Assembly (NCBI RefSeq): GCF_017353255.1
Contig: NZ_JAFMYU010000004.1
Span: 186,001 to 250,000 of the forward strand
DNA length: 64,000 nt
Reading direction: 5' to 3'
DNA from: Fibrella aquatilis
GTDB lineage: Bacteria; Bacteroidota; Bacteroidia; Cytophagales; Spirosomataceae
Shown: positions 62,975-64,000 of the stretch, piece by piece
Position numbering within the stretch: position 1 is the stretch's first letter
Layout: each line of letters begins with the position of its first letter
Position numbers and translations under genes: made by a program
The notes under the pieces: model-generated
The model's input: the letters and a program-made list of their open reading frames with translations, nothing else
The model's database searches: none
Told to the model about the DNA's origin: nothing

Positions 62975-64000
62975 ATGACCACCTTCCCTACTCGACAAGC
63001 CCATTTTCAACAACTGGCCGACAGTGCTCAACAACGATACAACCAACTGGCAATCATCCGGTTGATTTGGTTTCTCGGCGCAATTTTCGGCGTCTTTTTC
63101 CTATATAAAATTGAACAATCGGGCTTCGCAGCGGGCCTTGGAGCTATTGGGCTGGTTGGCTTTGCGTGGTTGCTAAAACGGCATCAGCGCATCAGGCGTG
63201 AGCGCGACCTGAACCGGCAACTGGTGTTTATCAACGAAGACGAACAGGCACGTCTTGACCGTACCTACCTCCGCCCTGAAACTGGCCTCGCCTTTGCCCC
63301 GTCCGATCATGCCTACGCGCAGGACCTGGACGTTTTTGGCAAGCAATCACTTTTCAAACTCCTCAACCGCACCCACACGCACGATGGCTCGGCCCGGCTG
63401 GCGCAATACCTGTTGCACCCCGCCCTACCTGCCACCATTATGCTGCGACAGGAGGCAGCGGCGGCCCTGAAACCCCATATCGACTGGCGGCAAGAGGCCG
63501 AAGCGCTGGCCCGTCTGAACGAACGCGTGGCCGAGTCGCCGGAGGGGTTGCGCGAATGGGCTAATACACCCACGCCCCTGCCCGTCTGGACTAATCTGGT
63601 GCGATTTCTATTGCCCATAATTACCCTAGGCGTGTTGGCGGCCTGGATGCTTGGCTACCTGCCGGGGCTAGCCGTCATCATCTGCCTGGCAGTACATGGC
63701 GTAGTGCTGGGGCAGACCAACAAGCTGGCTCTGCTGGTGGGCGAACAAACCAATACCGTCAGCCAAACCCTGCTGGCTTATACCGATCTACTCCGCCACG
63801 CCGAACAAATGCCCGGCGATACCCGGATGCTTCAAGACCTGCGCCGACGGCTAAATACCCCCAACGGGACAGCCTCGACGGCCATTGCCCGGCTGGCGCG
63901 GTTGGTAGAAAACCTCAATTTCCGCCAAAACGTGTATTTCATGTTGTTTGTAGGGCTGCCCACGCTCTGGGACCTGCATTACCTGCAAGCACTAAACCGC
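62975..64000 (+). CDS. MutS-like protein with membrane segments, 3' end beyond window
   Basis: The first 342 codons are in the window, from the ATG at 62975 (MTTFPTRQAHFQQLADSAQQ). Two hydrophobic segments near residues 28-65 are followed by DLDVFGKQSLFKLLNRTHTH (about 112-131), the conserved block at the start of the core (lever) domain of a MutS-type family in Bacteroidota, and two more hydrophobic segments at about 205-245. The ATPase part would lie beyond the window. Such membrane-bound MutS homologues are distinct from MutS1 and MutS2 and their role is not established. The call rests on the DLDVFG block and needs the rest of the gene. Confidence 0.72.
   Translation, partial: MTTFPTRQAHFQQLADSAQQRYNQLAIIRLIWFLGAIFGVFFLYKIEQSGFAAGLGAIGLVGFAWLLKRHQRIRRERDLNRQLVFINEDEQARLDRTYLRPETGLAFAPSDHAYAQDLDVFGKQSLFKLLNRTHTHDGSARLAQYLLHPALPATIMLRQEAAAALKPHIDWRQEAEALARLNERVAESPEGLREWANTPTPLPVWTNLVRFLLPIITLGVLAAWMLGYLPGLAVIICLAVHGVVLGQTNKLALLVGEQTNTVSQTLLAYTDLLRHAEQMPGDTRMLQDLRRRLNTPNGTASTAIARLARLVENLNFRQNVYFMLFVGLPTLWDLHYLQALNR

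Overview
The window reads as a chromosomal segment of a Bacteroidota bacterium of the order Cytophagales, most likely Spirosomaceae (Spirosoma/Fibrella-like). The grounds are an alternative complex III plus aa3-type oxidase operon, a GldB gliding lipoprotein, promoters of the Bacteroidota type (TTG/TTTG, 19 bp, TAnnTTTG), a general lack of Shine-Dalgarno sites, and a moderate GC content. No phage, insertion sequence or CRISPR array was seen.

Layout. 1-4008 (minus) is a surface-glycan group: partial PseB-like dehydratase, DUF115 protein, MBOAT O-acyltransferase, GT2 glycosyltransferase. 4186-9174 (plus) holds a KUP potassium transporter, a CDP-paratose-epimerase-like SDR, a GlxA-type AraC regulator and a toxin-antitoxin pair whose PIN toxin is frameshifted. 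9259-22880 (minus) is the transcription/translation block tRNA-Tyr, tRNA-Gly, tRNA-Thr, tuf, tRNA-Trp, secE, nusG, rplK, rplA, rplJ, rplL, rpoB, rpoC. 23064-25523 (minus) is an overlapping three-gene cassette: ECF sigma factor, putative anti-sigma factor, predicted outer-membrane protein. 25630-42700 (minus) is a 17-kb respiratory operon: actABCDEF, cytochrome c oxidase II and I, heme A synthase, heme O synthase, two subunit III genes, subunit IV, SCO, DUF420/CtaM, a small CxxC membrane protein and DUF983. 42917-47680 (minus) carries tRNA-Cys, rpsA, an HNH endonuclease, smpB, an unexplained non-coding block, an OmpH-like protein and a small membrane protein. 47684-64000 is mixed: penicillin acylase, glycosyltransferase, LpxH-like phosphoesterase, NeuD-like acyltransferase, GDP-fucose synthase, MORN-type protein, TPR protein, DEAD-box helicase, outer-membrane protein, gldB, MsbA-like ABC exporter, TonB-C protein, Fur regulator and a partial MutS-like protein.

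How the genes work together. The respiratory operon encodes a quinol:cytochrome c oxidoreductase (ACIII), its partner oxidase, and the heme A and copper factors needed to build that oxidase, apparently from one strong promoter upstream of actA. The tRNA-tuf-secE-nusG-L11-L1-L10-L12-RNAP block is the classical arrangement, punctuated by terminators after tuf and between rplL and rpoB.

The most unusual signal is a family of nine intergenic inverted repeats, with arms of 33 to about 90 nt, that begin at or within about 6 nt of a stop codon. They share sub-modules: an identical loop-proximal stem in three members and a TGCTTCGC word in four. One runs exactly from the stop codon of one gene to the stop codon of the convergent gene. 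Second is a compact arrangement, seen twice, in which the terminator of one gene supplies the -33 box of the next tRNA promoter. Third is a non-coding block of about 330 nt with its own terminator upstream of smpB, which may be an unrecognised structured RNA.
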